From Saccharothrix sp. NRRL B-16314 (GTDB lineage: Bacteria > Actinomycetota > Actinomycetes > Mycobacteriales > Pseudonocardiaceae): a stretch of 64,000 nt of DNA. Positions 63,545 to 64,000 of this stretch are shown in pieces. Position 1 is the first letter of the stretch. Every line of letters starts with the position of its first letter. The notes beneath the pieces were generated by a model. That model ran no database searches, had not been told where the DNA came from, and saw only the letters and a program-made list of their open reading frames with translations. The position numbers were made by a program, and so were the translations under genes. Where the stretch lies: positions 124,001 to 188,000 of the forward strand of contig NZ_JNXC01000040.1 of assembly GCF_000716595.1 (NCBI RefSeq), read 5' to 3'.

Positions 63545-64000
63545 TTACGGGAGGGCGACGAAGGGTGCGAGGAACGAGCGGGCCGACGGAGCGTCCAGGC
63601 GGTACACGACGTTGGTCGCGTAGCACGGGGCGTCGCCGGTGATCGTGGTCGCCACGAGGACGCGCTTGCCGTCGATCGTGGCGAAGTTCGGGCCGCCGGA
63701 GTCGCCGTAGCACGCGCCGCCGTTGCCCTGCGCCTCGATCATCGACAGCCGCAGCCAGGTGTTGTTGAGCGCGTTGAAGCCCAGCGAGGCCTTCATCCGC
63801 ACGCCGCCGCCGGGGTGTGTCTGGCCGCCGGGGCCGTTCTGGGCCTCCTCCGTGCCGTAGCCGACGACGGTGTACTCGGCGGCGTCGAGCGCCTTCGGGC
63901 CCATCGCGTCGAGCTTGCCCGCGGTCGGCAGGGTGGCGGGCGTGAAGCTCCACCGCGCTGCCACCTGCTTGGCGGGCACCTCGATCACCGCGATGTCGTG
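63545..64000 (-). CDS. Trypsin-like serine protease (5' end outside window)
   Basis: The last 152 codons of an S1-family protease; the start lies beyond the window. Visible are the catalytic Asp in HDIAVIEV at the very edge (63990s), the catalytic Ser in GACYGDSGGPNF (about 63700-63735), and a Cys pair (ACYGDSGG, APCYATNV) that matches the usual trypsin disulfide. The catalytic His must lie upstream. Probably secreted, as most actinomycete homologues are, but the signal peptide is not in view. It ends at a strong hairpin and lies upstream of the STAND gene on the same strand. Confidence 0.85.
   Translation of the reverse strand, partial: HDIAVIEVPAKQVAARWSFTPATLPTAGKLDAMGPKALDAAEYTVVGYGTEEAQNGPGGQTHPGGGVRMKASLGFNALNNTWLRLSMIEAQGNGGACYGDSGGPNFATIDGKRVLVATTITGDAPCYATNVVYRLDAPSARSFLAPFVALP

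Noticed and set aside
63545..64000. The trypsin-like protease as the amyloid-coupled effector of the STAND protein
   Set aside because: The N-terminus is outside the window and no copy of the motif is visible in the part present; the family is usually secreted.

Overview
The window is about 64 kb of very GC-rich, densely coding DNA from a filamentous actinomycete. The third-position GC bias, the GTG/TTG starts, the Tat and lipoprotein exporters, the ricin-tagged secreted carbohydrate enzymes, the MsiK-type sugar importers that lack their own ATPase and the giant Hint-containing RHS proteins all fit the Pseudonocardiaceae/Saccharothrix-Lentzea group. That placement is an inference from gene content, not from a marker gene. 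I see no rRNA, tRNA, CRISPR array, transposase or integrase.

Region 1 (1-30.6 kb) is a carbohydrate-uptake and -degradation region. It opens with the 3' part of a secreted beta-helix/ricin protein. Convergent to it lie a secreted CE1/PHB-depolymerase-like esterase with a ricin domain and a DJ-1/PfpI protein. A small orphan HTH gene and a ~1 kb gene-free stretch follow. Next is a giant secreted ThuA/sorbosone-dehydrogenase/PKD/CBM fusion, then a translationally coupled operon: ROK regulator, RbsA-RbsC-RbsB-type sugar importer, Gfo/Idh/MocA oxidoreductase and TIM-barrel isomerase. Behind it a LacI regulator is divergent from a second sugar importer (binding protein plus two permeases), followed by a GH63-like hydrolase, a clan GH-A hydrolase with a ricin domain, and a Tat-exported GH127 beta-L-arabinofuranosidase with ricin modules. 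The palindrome TCGAACCGGTTCGA occurs perfectly before the importer and before the DJ-1/esterase pair. It occurs in weaker form before the LacI gene and the GH-A gene. This suggests one local regulon of the LacI protein that joins the two ends of the region.

Region 2 (30.0-33.5 kb) holds an HxlR regulator divergent from an MFS exporter, and a secreted Vgb-like beta-propeller.

Region 3 (33.5-52.6 kb) is a polymorphic-toxin island with three toxin/immunity modules in a row, all on the + strand: (i) a protein ending in a barnase-like ribonuclease domain, overlapping by 4 bp a barstar gene; (ii) an RHS/YD-repeat protein with a Hint domain and a deaminase-like C-terminus (HAE...CxxC), interrupted by a one-base frameshift near 41180 and followed by a Sel1-repeat protein; (iii) a 2974-residue SpvB/FG-GAP/RHS protein with Hint and a WHH-type HNH nuclease tip, overlapping a SUKH (SMI1/KNR4) immunity gene.

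Region 4 (52.6-64 kb) has a secreted amidase with an N-terminal lysozyme-like module, a luciferase-like oxidoreductase, an nSTAND1-type NTPase with a WD40 propeller, a second MFS exporter, an NB-ARC/TPR STAND protein whose N-terminus carries a short Gly/His/Val motif resembling bacterial amyloid signalling sequences, and the 3' part of a trypsin-like protease. Strong hairpin terminators separate most units.
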